From Branchiostoma floridae (lineage: Eukaryota > Chordata > Leptocardii > Amphioxiformes > Branchiostomatidae): 64,000 nt of DNA. The DNA lies in the NCBI RefSeq assembly GCF_000003815.2, contig NC_049980.1, forward strand, positions 11,499,460-11,563,459. Direction: 5' to 3'. The position numbers and the translations under genes were made by a program. Numbering within the stretch: the stretch's first letter is position 1; each line of letters opens with the position of its first letter. Shown here piece after piece: positions 12,893 to 25,919 of the stretch. Under the pieces are notes generated by a model. That model was not told where the DNA came from, searched no databases, and saw only the letters and a list, made by a program, of their open reading frames with translations.

Positions 12893-14398
12893 TATAAGTT
12901 TCGGCCCCCTAGCAGCTAGTTTTGGGAAAGCAGGGGCATTTTTGTCAAAAACTTCTGACGAGGATAACTCAAGAAGGGAACAACGGATTTTCATGATTTT
13001 TGGTATGTAGGTACCTTGGACAATGTTGTACAAGATAAGATACTAATTATGCAAAATATGCGTACATTTGCATAATTAATGAGAATATTCTATCATCATA
13101 GCAGTTTTTTCAATGTATCTCTTGTCCCGGACGTAATATGTTCGTGACATTTGGGTGGTAGATAGCTTTTAGCGTCTTAAAAAAGCGGGGCAAGTTTCAA
13201 TCCCCTAACATGTAATTGTGGAACTGCAGGTGCGTTTTTGTCAAGACACTCCAAAGAGGATAACTGCAGAAAGAAACGACGGATTGCCTGCATTTTAGGT
13301 ATGCAGGTAGCTTGGTCAAAGATGTTTAAAATGATATGCATTTTATGCAAATGAGGACTTAATTTGCCTTATTAAGGAGGACATTGTATAATTTCATTGT
13401 TTTGAATAACTGGGATTCAATATATTTAACACATGTAGATTATTAACATAAGCGGATACCAAATATGCAAATGTTTAACTGATTTGCATAATATATGCAA
13501 AAATGGCAAAATAGCTTAAACGATTAATGATAAGAATTTTTTAATTTTCAAATAAATCATACTAATATTAATAAGGGTCTTCTTTGTATATCATTCGCAG
13601 TGCAATGAGGCAAAATTAAAATTACTTGACAAAGGCATGATATCAGGGAAATAATGTGATATGAACAATCAGAGAGATTGATTTCTGCTGTAAAGCCGGC
13701 ATTACAGAGGTCACTAAGGTGAAATCCGACTCGAGCGCAAAGTGATGCGGGTGGCATACGTCACCACGAATGACAGGAAGTTAACTTCTGGCTTCTGGCA
13801 CCAGAGGTCGTGCAGCAGCTTGCGATGCACTCCAGGGGTCACTTGGGTGACCTTTTAGCCCAGATATACTGTTGTGCTGGCTGGAAACTGCTCTCTTGCT
13901 TTAAAAGCAGGCTTTTTGTCAGTTCTTGTTGCGTTAATTGTGGAACTGCAGGGGCGTTTTTGCCAAGACACTCCAAAGAGGATAACTGCAGAAAGGAACG
14001 ACGGATTGTCTGCAATTTAAGCATGCAGGTAGCTTAGGGAAAGATGTTCATAATGATATACATGTTATGCAAATGACAACTTGATTTGCATAATTAATGA
14101 GGAAATTGTATAGTTCCATTGTTTTCAATAACTGGACAATACATATAACACATGTTAATTATGATAGGTGGAATATAAGCAGATACCAAATATGGTAATG
14201 AGAAATTTATTTGCATGATTTATGTAGAAATTGCAAAACCACTTAATGATTAATAATGGGAATTTTATAATTGTGACATGTGTACGTTAGTCAATGATTA
14301 ACAACACCATGCACAAATTATGTTAATGTGTTAGTCAATTGCATAAAATTTACGAAAGCTCTAAATTTTCATGGAGGTATGAGGTCGCCGAACTCTAG

Positions 14399-15440
14399 TT
14401 TACCCTTTGTGTGTGTGTGTCTGTGTGTGTGTGTGTGTGTAAACAAGATAACTCAAGAATTGGCTGGGTGGATTTGTTTCATACTTGGTGTGTTGGTAGT
14501 GTGTGATGAAAGCTGGAGATAATTAGATTTTGGGCCCCCTAGCGGCTTCCCTTTGTACCGCGGCGCAACTTCCGGGTTTGCTATTTCGGTGTTCTGAACA
14601 TGCTATGGTCACGATTTTTGATTATTAGATAGCTCTTGTGCTCAGGAAGAAGTGACATAAGTTTGGGTCCCCTAGCATCTAGTTTTGGGATAGCAGGGGC
14701 ATTTTGTAAAAAAAACTTCTGATGAGGATAACTCAAGAAGGGAACAACGGATTTTCATGATTTTTGGTATGTAGGTACCTCGGACAATGTTGTACAAAAT
14801 GAAATACTAATTATGCAAAATAGGAACAAATTTGCATAATTAATGACAACATTCAATCATAGCAGTTTTTTCTATGTATCTCCTGTCTTGGACGTGATAT
14901 GGTCTTGAAATTTGGGTGGTAGATAGCTTTTAGTGTCATGACAAAGTGGGGCAAGTTTCAGTCCCCTAACATTTAATTTGAGAACTGCAGGGGCGTTTTT
15001 GTCAAGATATTCCAAAGAGCATAACTGCAGAAAGGATTGACGGATTGGCATCATATTAGGCATGCGGGTACCTTAGGCAAAGATGTTCATAATGATATAC
15101 ATGTTATGCAAATGAGGAGTTAATTTTTATAATCAATGAGGAAATTGTATAATTCCATTGTTTTCAATAACTTGACTTCAATAAATGTAACACATGTTAA
15201 TTATGATAGGTGGAATATAAGCAGATACCAAATATGGTAATGAGGAACTTATTTGCATAATTTATGTAAAAATTGCAAAACCGCTTTATGATTAATAATG
15301 GGAATTTTATAATTGTGACATGTGTACATTTGTCAATGATGAACAACAACATGCAGACATTATGTTAATGTCTTAGTCAATTGCATGAAATTTACAAAAG
15401 CTCTAAATTTTCATGGAGGTATGAGGTCGCCGAACTCTAG
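14399..15440 (+). mobile_element. Composite interspersed repeat, copy 2
   Basis: Joined head-to-tail to copy 1. It lacks the terminal palindrome and starts at the GT run. It then follows copy 1 collinearly (AAACAAGATAACTCAAGAA, GGTTTGCTATTTCGGTGTTC-like, GGGGCATTTTG) without the pogo-like insertion, and ends with the same CGCCGAACTCTAG at 15440. Confidence 0.72.
14409..14440. repeat. (GT)n microsatellite
   Basis: GT run with one CT interruption, at the start of copy 2 of the interspersed repeat. Confidence 0.95.
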
Positions 15441-17056
15441 TTATCCTTAAGGTCTAGTTTACTGCAAGAGGGACTGAAGCATGTGTATTTTTTAAATCTT
15501 GCTAAAAATTGTGACCATTGTCGTGCTTTGACCTGTTATCGACCTCCATATTCGACCTCCATAGTGGACTGATCCATTAGGACAGGGGGTGAAATCCTGG
15601 CATCATGACAATCATCTGATTGCAGCTCGTTAAAATGCTGGAGTTGAACTCGGTTTTTTTAATCAAAACAAACCTGACAAATCCAGATTTGCAGTGGGGG
15701 TAAAGACTTGAGGTTTGAAATGTAGATAAATGTGTTTATACGTGATTGTTTTGCATCGCTTAGCCATGTATGGGATACGAAATTCCATTTAGGAGTCCCT
15801 CTCCTTAATTAGTGTAACGTTAGAACATGTAGCTAGAAGTATAGCGTTTGATATGTTAACATATCCAACCGCTTTTGTGTGATGCATGAGACCGTCTATC
15901 ATGTTGGGACCAGTGATTGAGAACGGTTGTTTCAGAAGTTAATGTCCTTGTCGCATGGGGTCAACTTGAGGTCACACACCTGCCTGTCGACATACGTCAC
16001 AGTGTATACAATTGTACTTCCGGAGTTTCCGAGAAGGCTGATTTAATACGGTACGGGTTGGCAAGTCGGCCATTCTGCGAAACACAGGAAGGCCCTTGGG
16101 TATTCATGGGACTCAATCAAGTTATCTGCTATGTTTATCAATACGTCACTTCCCGGTCGGATGAGGGAAGGGATAGACAACGATCGAACGGTTCTTGTGT
16201 GCCAACATAAACATGTACTTGTAACGCACCACATATCAAAGACGCCTTTAAAAATACAGAATGACAAAGCAGTAAATTTATACAAGAGGACATATTGAGT
16301 TCAGGGCTTTGTTGAGGCCGGCACTTTATGTTCGAACTGAAACAGACTAATCTGTGGTAGAGTGTAACAGTAGGTCTTAGACTTTTACGCATTGATTTTT
16401 GTGTTGCAAGACAAAAACATAGCGGTAATAGAATTCTAAATGCATTATGTCCTCGGTGTACGAAACATCTGGTGCAAATAAAGGTAACCTGATCGACGTT
16501 ATTCTGCTTTCATTTTCATGTTCATGTATTAAAGAGCAGCCATTTCTTTTCTCATTCGGATTTCCCATGACTGTGTGGTTATAGTTTATATATAATATAT
16601 AGATAAAGCTATCTCTGACCAATTTTTAACGGTTAACTCATTTATTGAACCTCTTTTGTAGCCGTTGTGATCATTTTTCTACCCGACTTGTGATGTTTTT
16701 CCTGTCCATGGGTTTTGTTTGTTAGTCATAGTTTGTGAATAGAGGTCAATCATCACCCGCCCCAAGGCACTAGTGTACGTCTTGGGATGTATTGGAACGT
16801 ACCACTCATATGGCAGGGGAGATAAGGTTCAGGTCTAGGGCATAAACCAATGATTGCTTTAAACGTGGGTTAACATTTTAGTTTTATGTTGATACACCAC
16901 AGAGGGGAGAGTTTCAACGAAGTAAACATATATTGGTTTGCAATGTTTTTACGAATTAAAAATGTATAAAGTTTTTGGACCAGCCCTTTGCCGATCTCGT
17001 GATCAGAGTTACGCTCTCCTGCCCAGGAAAGGTTGGTCTGATTTCTCAGTCTGATA
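15441..17056. other. Intergenic, upstream of Gene 1
   Basis: No coding exon, RNA gene or recognisable element was found. The open frames here are short, lack splice support and have no recognisable similarity. It probably includes the 5' flank of Gene 1. Confidence 0.5.
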
Positions 17057-17068
17057 CCCGGAAGTTTC
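17057..17068 (+). promoter_or_regulatory. ETS-like site upstream of Gene 1
   Basis: CCCGGAAGTTTC, containing the CCGGAAGT ETS core, lies 46 bp before the Gene 1 ATG. Similar GGAAGT sites precede Genes 2-6 at comparable distances. Function is inferred from motif and position only. Confidence 0.35.
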
Positions 17069-17103
17069 AAAAGCGATACAAAGAAACACCGGCAGAGACT
17101 GAG

Positions 17104-20100
17104 ATGGCGTTTTGTGTTCTAGTCTTCACTCCATTCTTCCTCCTTGAGACATTTGCTACCACAGCGCCGCCCCTCAGTACAATGAAACCCGAAAATGGTG
17201 AGTATTCTGTGTTTGTCGTTTCTGTCAACATGCATGTCTGACTTAAAAGCGTAATTGTCTGGCATGAAACTTTTGGGTGACAAAAGCTAAGTAGATTATA
17301 TGTATAGACCCTTTCTCGTTTTCAACATTTTTTTGTTACAAGACAGCCATGTAGTCCTTTAAGATAGTATGTGTGTTCTGTTTGTGTAAAGTGCCTACTT
17401 GTGCCGGTGGTCAGGAAAACAGTCTAACAACCCTTGAGTCAGAAAGTGTAACTAATTCAACCCCTGTGGCATGTTATGTTCACTGACTGTCCTTACTCTA
17501 TGTATTTTTGAGAATCGATTTATGATATATACTTTAAACAAAAACAAAATGAAAAGAAAAATTTCCCCATTCATGACATTGGCATCCATATGTTTTGTAT
17601 TTCCTTGATTAAATCCATATGGTCGGCATTCAGGGAGGAACTATCTCTTTACGATAATATGATTAGAAGTTATTAATCTGAAGAGTAAACTATTGAATGC
17701 CGAATTTAAGTATCATATTTCACAATTTACCTATTAAAGTGCACACGCGCACTGTGTAATCTATAATATATCACAAAAGCAAAGGATTGCCTCATTTGTA
17801 TGCCATGCGGAACTTCCGGTCAGAAAGTGAAAGCCCCAGATAGGCTGTTCTGTGTGGGAGTTCGGGTTGTGTATTCCGAGGGATGATTCATGAATCATGC
17901 GTGGGAGGATGGGGGAACTGTGCCTGTCTTGTTTCTTGAAACTCCAAGATATTGTTTTACTGCATCAACATTGCTTTCACTATCTCTTAATCATTCTATT
18001 GAATAATCAGCCAATTAAATCTGCCCGGTTACTAAATATTGACTAACTTGTCAAACCGGAAAATTAAGTATTGTATAGCTTCTATCCGTGTTGTGTAATG
18101 GTTTAAGGTGCTTGACTTCATAACGGGAAGGTGTGACCATTTCAATAAGTGTGAAGTGTAAAGTGTAAAGTGTAAAGTGTGTGTGTGTGTGTGTGTGTGT
18201 CTGTGTGTGTGTGTGTGTGTCTGTGTCTGTGTGTGTGTGTGTGCGTGTGTGCGTGTGCGTGTGTGTGTGTGTATGTGTGCGCGTGTGTGTGTTATACTAA
18301 TATTACACTATACAGTGTTGCTGTTAACAATTCATCCACGGGGTAGCCTATATCCGGTGTATTTAAAAACAGGGATTTAGGGCTATCAAACCAACGGACG
18401 GTTGTTTCAATTTGCAATATTTTCTCTGTTTGAAACCACCGTTCATCGACTTGATATCCCTAAATATGCTTTTTTTCATAAATAACGGATGTAGGTTACC
18501 CCCGGATAAAGGTGAACTAGCGTTACTCATAAATGTTTTGGTTGTACATGAGTTGTGTGAGCAACATAGCCATCTAAAACATGTCAGACTTACAACTGAT
18601 CATAAACGTAAGGAATTCGTCAAGCGACGTTTACTCTGATGCGTACGTTTTAGGAGTGTGAGGTCTGCAACCAATACTGACAATGTCATTTTTCTTTTCT
18701 CTCTTTCAGTAACTATCAATATCACAGTTGTGCCTACGGCAGAGATCACGACCTTTACGGCAGAGAACACGACCATAGAAAACAACGGAACAGGTCTGTC
18801 TTTCGGTCTCTTTTCAGAGCTGTTTGTTTTTCCTTCCTTATTTCTCCTATTGATTAAAGATTTTTGTTTGGAATTTGTTTTTCTTCTTCACTGTCAGTAA
18901 CGTGCATGGCTGGTAGACATGCATGGAGATGAAAACTTTAGTTGTCATTGGGTGGGGGAGGCAGTCATGCCGTGGACATAATGCCCTCGAATATGATGTA
19001 TTCTTGTCCGGAGATGAATTATGTACACTCATAATTGAAAGTCGGGGTTCACAAATCGGGGTTCAAAAATGAATAAGAATGTTGTCTTTCCTCCTCACAG
19101 ACTGTGATCATGATTGGTGCCTTTTCGGGACCAAATGGGGTAAGTTGTGGCATATTCGAATTCTCGCTTATTGTTGCGTATCTAAGTATCAGTATGGGCC
19201 ACAGTTCTGTCCATCATGAATGGCCACCACAGAATGTTACATACGCTCATGTCTAATATTTATTATATCTCACGAACCACGTACACTGAGGACTCCTGTC
19301 TTATCATATTACGCTTCATATTTGTGTTGGTAGGAGCTATACAATTTCTATGTTATTTTGTAGGAATAGCCGCAGGCTTGAGTTAGCAGTCTATCTCAGC
19401 GTTATCCAAGCTTTACTTGTGTATGCCATAGAATTAATAATGATGTGAAAATCCGATCAAAGGAAACAAACAAACATACATGTAGCACTTACTGAAGACC
19501 TCTCTTTCACTTCATTACAGCGCTCCCTGTCCTCATCGCGGCTGGCGTTATTCTGGTCGGCATCGTTGTCTTCTTTGTGGTTTTCTGCGTGCGACGAAGC
19601 AAAAGGTAATAGTACTATCTTACGTAATTCCCTTTGGTGTACCATATAGTCACAATGTTTTGTGACTTTTAGATGACTTGATTTCTTTGCTTCTCAGAAA
19701 TGGCATTCCGTTTTTTTCTCCTGAGAGTATTGAAAGAAGATCATCATTTGCATTACGAGCTAGATATGAAGCAATACCTCTCTATCGGGGCAACTGGCAT
19801 CTAAAGGAACACAAGAATAACTTCTATTAACTTATCATTTTGCATCACTTTTATCTTATTCATCTACAGATTTAGGCAGCGTGATCAAGAGAACGGAACG
19901 GCTAGTTGTAAAAGACGGAAAATTGAACAAGAGCTGTCCGAAATGTTGACCAAGCGTAATACACAGCCGCCGGCTCCTCTGCCGAGGCGCGGCCGAGTGG
20001 TCAGCGACGCTGCAGCGAAAATTGCCGAGTGCGCGACGGAAAGTGCCGAGCCCACTACACCGCAATACATACAGTTAGAAGACCCGATGGATTCCTATCT

Positions 20101-20545
20101 CGTCCCAGGGCAGCCGGTCCACGATCCAGACCAAGACTACGATTATGCAGACACTGAGCCATGCGCTGGTGCCACACAAGGTAACGACGGATACTTGCAG
20201 CCAGGGGTACGCGTCCACGACGCAACCGAAGATTATGAAAATTCAGACGTATGTAAGCATCCAACTGAAGATTATGAAAATTCACAAGTATGGACCAGCG
20301 GAGCTTCAGCGCAAGACAATGACCTTCCGGAATATGCCAACACTCCCGGGCCGGCTCGACAGGACTCTGAACTGTATGAAGACGTGCTGGTCCCTGAGAG
20401 GAAAAGTGCGGGTTCTAAGGGGAAGGGTACAAGGGCCAGTCTGAGGAACGCTTGGAACAAATACGTCAACGTGGGATTCAGGCGTCAGAAGAGCGACTAT
20501 CAGGATGACGACATCTACGAGGACACTTGTGTACCGAAGCGTTGA
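17104..20545 (+). CDS. Gene 1: single-pass membrane protein with Tyr-rich tail
   Basis: Five exons: 17104-17197, 18710-18793, 19101-19139, 19521-19605, 19870-20545 (325 aa), all GT-AG. The first three introns are phase 1 and the last is phase 2. Residues 1-18 (MAFCVLVFTPFFLLETFA) form a signal peptide. The ectodomain is only ~55 residues, Thr-rich, with NIT, NTT and NGT glycosylation sites and a 13-residue exon holding a Cys pair. The exon for residues 73-101 gives the membrane helix followed by RRSKR. The tail (~225 aa) carries many tyrosines in SH2-type contexts: YIQL, YLVP, YLQP, two EDYENS, YANT, YEDV, YVNV, DIYED. With so little ectodomain it resembles a transmembrane adaptor. The tail motifs YLxPGV, YEDVxVP and YVNVGF ally it with Genes 2 and 3. 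The model is hand-built; additional exons are possible. Confidence 0.8.
18177..18291. repeat. (GT)n microsatellite in Gene 1 intron 1
   Basis: Long GT run with CT and GC interruptions, preceded by tandem GTAAAGT 7-mers. Polymorphic and able to form Z-DNA. Its Cys-Val reading frames are spurious. Confidence 0.95.
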
Positions 20546-22658
20546 GACGTGGTACAGTCAATGTGTATACCACCACTACATAAGTCCCCACCACTACAAA
20601 TTACTATTGGCACATGTCCTAGTAGTAGGCTAACGTTACGCAGTGCCACCTTCATACCAAATTTCAGGTCATTTGGTTCTAATCCAAGGGTAAACGAGAC
20701 AAGAATATACATTTTTTATACATTTATAATCTTTAACTATTATCAAAGACATTTTTTTAAGTAGTGTCCTATGGGTATATACATGTATCTAACTACTATG
20801 CCACCGAATCATTCCTGGCCAAGGGCCGAATCGTCCTGGTGCCGAATCGTCTTCCTGCCGAATTGTCCTGAAACCATAAGGACTATCTAGCGCCAATGTC
20901 ACCACTTTTTGGTGGTCCCTCAGATAATCATTTCTCATTTACACAGGCCTTAAGAGTCATTTCTTAAGTGGCCACTTTGTGGCACTTTTGCATGTAGATA
21001 TGTGCAATGGAAGTAGTTAAAAGAATGACTGCATAACCAAAACACTTCCGACGTTTTTCTGGACCCAAGCAGGGATAGGAATAGGTAGATAGATATATCG
21101 TTTATTGCGCAACAATCGCATCAGTGACAATGTATGGCAATAGGGTAACTGGTGATAGCAAAAATCCCAAACGCCACTCCCCCCATTATATTGTGTGGCT
21201 ACTTTTTGTTATCATGATCGGAACCGGTACTTTTTTAACGTAAAATGTCACCAGTCAATAATCCAATAATCTTTAGCAAAAGATCGTTTAGGATTTGTCC
21301 TTCACCGCCTGTATGAATATTTCAAATGTGTGCAATAGTTTACTGTCAATTCTCCTCTATGTGTACATATCCGTACTTGCGTACACTTTCCATATAATAG
21401 AAACAATTTTGTACATTCATAAAACTAAAATGATCTTTTCAGCATGAGCTGGAGATCTTTTCAGCATGAGCTGGAGATCTAACCTTATATAATTGTTACT
21501 ACGTAATTATACCATAGGAAAGTTCACAACAATAAAGCAGTACAAATATATGCAAAGCTATCAATGGAACTATAATGTCACAGCCAACATAACATGATAT
21601 CAAAGTTCTGATCTGAATTAGATCAGTATGTTTATTACGTATCTGCTTTGTAATTATGATGTAAATATAGTACATGTAACCAAAGTATGGAATGGAAGGT
21701 TGAGATGATATAAAAGATGTACATATTTTGTAATAAGGACTTGTACCAGACTACAACTAGAGTTTCACGAAAACATGCCTTCCTCAAATCATGCTTTTAT
21801 GACAACTAAATAAAGAGACATATATATGGACAATGAAAGTTCATCACACATGTCCATTCATTCGTGTTTTAAATATCGTGTTAATGATACCACCAACGAG
21901 GAGGCCCACGAGCCACTGCCATGGGGGTCTGGGCCCAAATGTCGTCTGATTTTCTGTCCTATAGTTACTACGTCATGATTGATGGAGGGGTCGCCGTGCC
22001 TGGGGTGGGTCAGTACCTACCTAGACATCGCTACAGACGAATATCAACAAATCTCTTCGGTGGAATAGCACCTACCACAGAATGTAAACGGCTGCCCATG
22101 TTTATTGCGGTTAGAAACTCCATTCATCTATCCGACCTGACCTCGAGTTATGTTTTCCACAAAGAAACACATACATACACACCCCGCTGCAGTACCATGA
22201 GAAAACGCCAGGAAACTCCTAAAACAATGAGTGAGTTTGAAAACGGTTTTAGAATAGGCCACCTCTTGGTAGCAAGTAGGTAGTGAACTGAAAACCTGTG
22301 AACTGAAAACCTGTGTTTTACAAGTTACAAGTTCATTTAAGCAAAAGAACAAGGTTCTACTGTAAACCAGCTTTCTGCTTGGACAGAAGAACATTTACTT
22401 TTCAAATCTAATCAAAGTTTGACCTTTGACATATCACTACCTTTGCCAAGAAGGTTATATTCTCTTCGCCAAGAAGATTATGTTTCTGTTGCCGTCGATT
22501 TGTTTGTGTGATTGCTTGTGGACAGCATAACTCGACAAGCTGTGGATGTACTTTTTTATATTTGGTATGTGTGTAGGGATGGGAAAATGAATGTCAAGTT
22601 TAATGACAATGGACCATCTGCAGGAGTAAGCATTACAAGGATTTTATGAGATTCGCAA
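20546..22658. other. Gene 1 3' UTR and intergenic DNA
   Basis: No further coding exon was recognised. The early part, with ACCAAATTTCAGGTCATTTG near 20657, is shared with sequence near 44980 in a Gene 4 intron, so it is repetitive. A 24 bp direct duplication containing TTTTCAGCATGAGCTGGAGA lies near 21435-21480. Several possible AATAAA signals occur (for example near 21528), but the Gene 1 poly(A) site cannot be chosen. Confidence 0.4.
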
Positions 22659-22828
22659 GAATTTCAGGAAAAAAAACACGAACCTCTGCGTGAAACCGCA
22701 CGAATTTTATGAAAAACACACAAACCACTATGTGAAAACATACGAATTTTATGAAAAACGCACGAACCACTATGTGAAAACGTACGAATTTTATCAAAAA
22801 CGCTCGAACCACTGTGTAAAAACGTACG
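22659..22828. repeat. 42 bp minisatellite, ~4 copies
   Basis: CGAATTTTATGAAAAAC recurs at 22701 and 22743, and as CGAATTTTATCAAAAAC at 22785, exactly 42 bp apart, with a degenerate copy before them. The 42 bp unit keeps a frame of 14 codons open on both strands by arithmetic alone; I see no splice or start context for a gene. Confidence 0.85.
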
Positions 22829-22848
22829 GCACTTATATGATACATGAG

Positions 22849-22910
22849 TTTGGGTCGCGGGGATACCAGTGGCCGGATTTTTACCGAACACTGCTATCCC
22901 TGCGACCCAA
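22849..22910. repeat. Small hairpin (inverted repeat)
   Basis: Left arm TTTGGGTCGCGGGGATA (22849-22865) pairs with right arm TATCCCTGCGACCCAA (22894 on) with one mismatch, around a ~28 bp loop. It sits just 5' of the LINE remnant. Confidence 0.7.
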
Positions 22911-22944
22911 CCTATGCTTGGAGAATGGCATCTCACTGTGGCTG

Positions 22945-24056
22945 AGGTACTTTAAAAAGGCCTGAGAGCCCTCTATGCAATCAACCAGTCCCTTGGCAAA
23001 GCCGACCCGTCTATATCCATAAGAAGCAAACTATTTGACACATGCGTGAAACCTATTTTGTTGTATGGTTCGGAAATATGGGGTTCATTCAAAACTCCAA
23101 AATCATCCCCAATTGAAGCTATCCATTTAAAATTTTGTAAACAATCATTGAATGTCCCCAGATCCGCATGTAACCTGGCCATACGCGTAATGGCAGAACT
23201 GGGAAGACACCCCCTTAAACTAGAAGCATCCCTTAACGCCATCAAACAGTATATCAGAGTACGCCAGAACGTGCCAGCTGATAGTCTATCTGCAGACGCC
23301 CTTTTGTGCCAACTTGAGCTAGACACATTGGGCTCTAAATGCTGGGCTTCTGGAGTCCGCAAGACGCTAGAGGAATGTGGTTTTGGCTATGTCTGGCATT
23401 CTCCCATGTCATCTGTCCTAAATCCATCGCAAATAGTTCCATCCATCGACCAACGTTTAAAAGATATGTACCTTCAATCTTTCGTGACAGCAATGCGCAA
23501 CAACAACAAATTACGAACATACACATTACTTAAGACTACTTACAACGACGAGAAATACTTAAAGTTTGCAAACATTCGGCACAGAACAGCCATCACAAAG
23601 CTCCGCATTAGTTCACACAGACTCCACATTGAAAAAGGCCGACATAACCACATTCCTCTGGAAGAAAGAATCTGTCAATACTGTAACTTGAATAAGATAG
23701 AGGATGAGTGTCACTTTATTGTTGACTGTACTTTATACAACAACGAAAGAAACGTCCTTTTTGAAAATATACAACATACGTTTCCTAATTTCCGATTCTT
23801 GAATACCACGGAAAAATTCATATTTCTCATGCAACTAGATAAACCATACATTATTGATTCCATCTGTCCTTATGTTTATAACTGTTTTAAGAAGCGAGAA
23901 GAAGTTGAACTTGTACATACTAGAATGTATTAGCATATGTAGAGATGATAAGATACCTTTTTGTCAAAATTGTACCTTATCACTAGCGCTACGGCCTGTA
24001 CTTAGCTTGTTTGAGCACAAATGTACAATAAAGGTCATTCATTCATTCATTATTCT
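22945..24056 (+). pseudogene. 5'-truncated non-LTR retrotransposon (LINE) remnant
   Basis: An open frame to the stop at 23933 encodes the C-terminal part of a LINE reverse-transcriptase protein. The signature FDTCVKPILLYGSEIWG lies near its start, and a Cys-His element (ICQYC, then ECHFIVDC) lies near the end, typical of CR1/L2/Rex-like elements. Everything N-terminal, including the endonuclease and RT catalytic core, is missing. The copy ends in an ATTC microsatellite (24036-24055), a common 3' tail of CR1/L2-type LINEs. The 5' limit is approximate. The frame is intact over ~300 codons, so the insertion is fairly young, but it cannot be autonomous. Confidence 0.85.
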
Positions 24057-24299
24057 CCTCTTGCTTGACAGAGAGCGCCACAAATTTCATCCATAAAAAC
24101 ATTTTTTACGCCATGTATATTTCGCTGTCTGTTTGTTCATACTTCCATGTTTCACGTGATATTCTCATCATCAAGTCAAGGGTACACAAATTCAATTTAG
24201 AACTAGAGTTCCACGTACACATCCCTTCGCCAAATAATCATGCCTTTATTCAAGACTTTAAGGTCTTATTCATGTATTACTAAAGAGTACCTACCCCAA

Positions 24300-25520
24300 T
24301 AGCAATAGACTGCATGAACATGTGTTCCCCACAAACGTTACCAAAAACATAAACTTCTTTTTCTCAGTTACATATGTGACAAGTTTGAAAGTCCTATCAT
24401 GGAATGCAGTGGATTTGGAAACTTACCTCATTACTTATGTAAATTTGCTGTTAATTTGCATAATAGGCATCCCACTATGGAAGTCTTCACTTAAGCTATC
24501 TACATACCAAACATCATGATAATCCGTCGACATGTTAATGTTTTCACAGTAAATATGTAAATGAGGTCGTCATTTGCATAATCAACATGTATTGGGCATT
24601 CTCTTTCTCAGCTACATATGTGACAAGTTTGAAAGTCCTATCATGGAATTCAGTGGATTTATGAATTTGCCTCATTAATTATTCAAATCAGCTGTTGATT
24701 TGCATAATTAGTATTACATTATGTAAGTCATCAGTTAGGCTATCTACCACTTAAAAATCACGACCACAGCATGTTCAGAACAAGAGATGTCAAAAATTGA
24801 AGTTTTCCTGCAGTACCATAAGAAGGCACTAGGGGGCCCATTATCGAACTTGACCTTTGTTTTTCTGACCCCTACCCACCTACCAAATATCATCAGGATC
24901 CATTCAAGGCTTCTTGAGTTATACATTCCACAAACAATCGGACGCACACACCCGGCCCGCTACCGTCCTGGCGAAAAATGTTACGCCAACCATTTTCGAA
25001 CTCGACCTTCCTTTCTACAACCGCTACTTAAATACCAAATATCATGAAAATCCATACACAGCTTCTTGAGTTATATGCTGTTGGCATGGATTTATGAACT
25101 TTCCTCATTAATTATGCAAATTAGCTGTTGATTTGCATGATTAGTATTACATTATGTAAGTCATCACTCATTCTATCTACATACCAAAAATCATGATGAT
25201 CCGTCAACACGTTCTGGAGTTATTCTCGTCCAAAGTTTGAAAGGAAATTGGTGTCTGCAGTTCTAAAAATGCCGCAAGGGGATCCAAACTCACAGCACTT
25301 ACTCTCTGGCCAAAGGGCTATCTACCACGTAAAAATCATGACCACAGCATGTCTAGAACACGAGATGTCAAAATTAAAAGTTTTGCTGCAGTACCTTAGG
25401 GAGCCGCTAGGGGGCCCATTATCAAACTTGACGTTCGTTTTCTTGACCCCTACCCACCTGCCAAATATTATCAGGATCCATTCAAGGGTCCTGGAGTTAT
25501 ACTTTGTGGCATAATAGATT
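24300..25520. repeat. Degenerate interspersed-repeat cluster
   Basis: Several diverged copies of one repeat, with shared blocks such as CTAGGGGGCCCATTATC (24829 and 25408), CTGCAGTACC, AAAATCACGACCACAGCATG-like and AATTTGCATAATTA-like AT-rich stretches. The same blocks occur in the reverse copy at 58668-60065, so this is the same family. No genes were recognised. Confidence 0.6.
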
Positions 25521-25919
25521 GGTCTTGACCTAGCTACTGGGAACCACTACTCTAAGAACCAACCCCTGTACTGGGGCAGAACTATACTACACTCAGATCA
25601 AGGACCAAATCTATCTAGTGATAGGATTCAGGCTTGTATATTTCTCTCACGCACACCATAAACCAAGGCCCAAACATGAGGGTTCAAGTTTACATTCCTT
25701 TTATTCTGACGCTTGTACGGTGGTTACAAATAGTCTCACATAAGAGAATGCACAGTACACATCAATGCAAGAATCACATTACAATGCAATGCAAAGCACA
25801 CCTCAATAGTAAATAGTTTCTAATTATCCCAGGGACCCCCCAAAACCTCAATTTGGATTGTCTGGCCGCACATCATTAAGAACCGCCAAGGGCTCACAAC
25901 AGAACACTAAGTGCTCACC

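Larger units (their letters stand above)
11725..14398 (+). mobile_element. Composite interspersed repeat, copy 1 (palindromic end)
   Basis: Begins with the 24 bp near-palindrome ACCTCCATGAAATGTCATGG+AGGT, present twice in tandem (11725 and 11756). A GT run and blocks of AT-rich repeat follow, and it ends with GAGGTCGCCGAACTCTAG at 14398. The same two ends, in reverse orientation, bound the copy at 58668-60065. Internally it repeats a block (around 13220 and 13930) with GGAACTGCAGG, TTTTTG and CACTCCAAAGAGGATAACTG. It is interrupted by the insertion at 12053-12892. No coding capacity was recognised. Family name unknown to me; non-autonomous. Confidence 0.7.

Noticed and set aside
22690-22965. 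Possible repeat-containing protein over the 42 bp minisatellite
   Set aside because: The frame stays open only because 42 is divisible by three; no start context, splicing or similarity.
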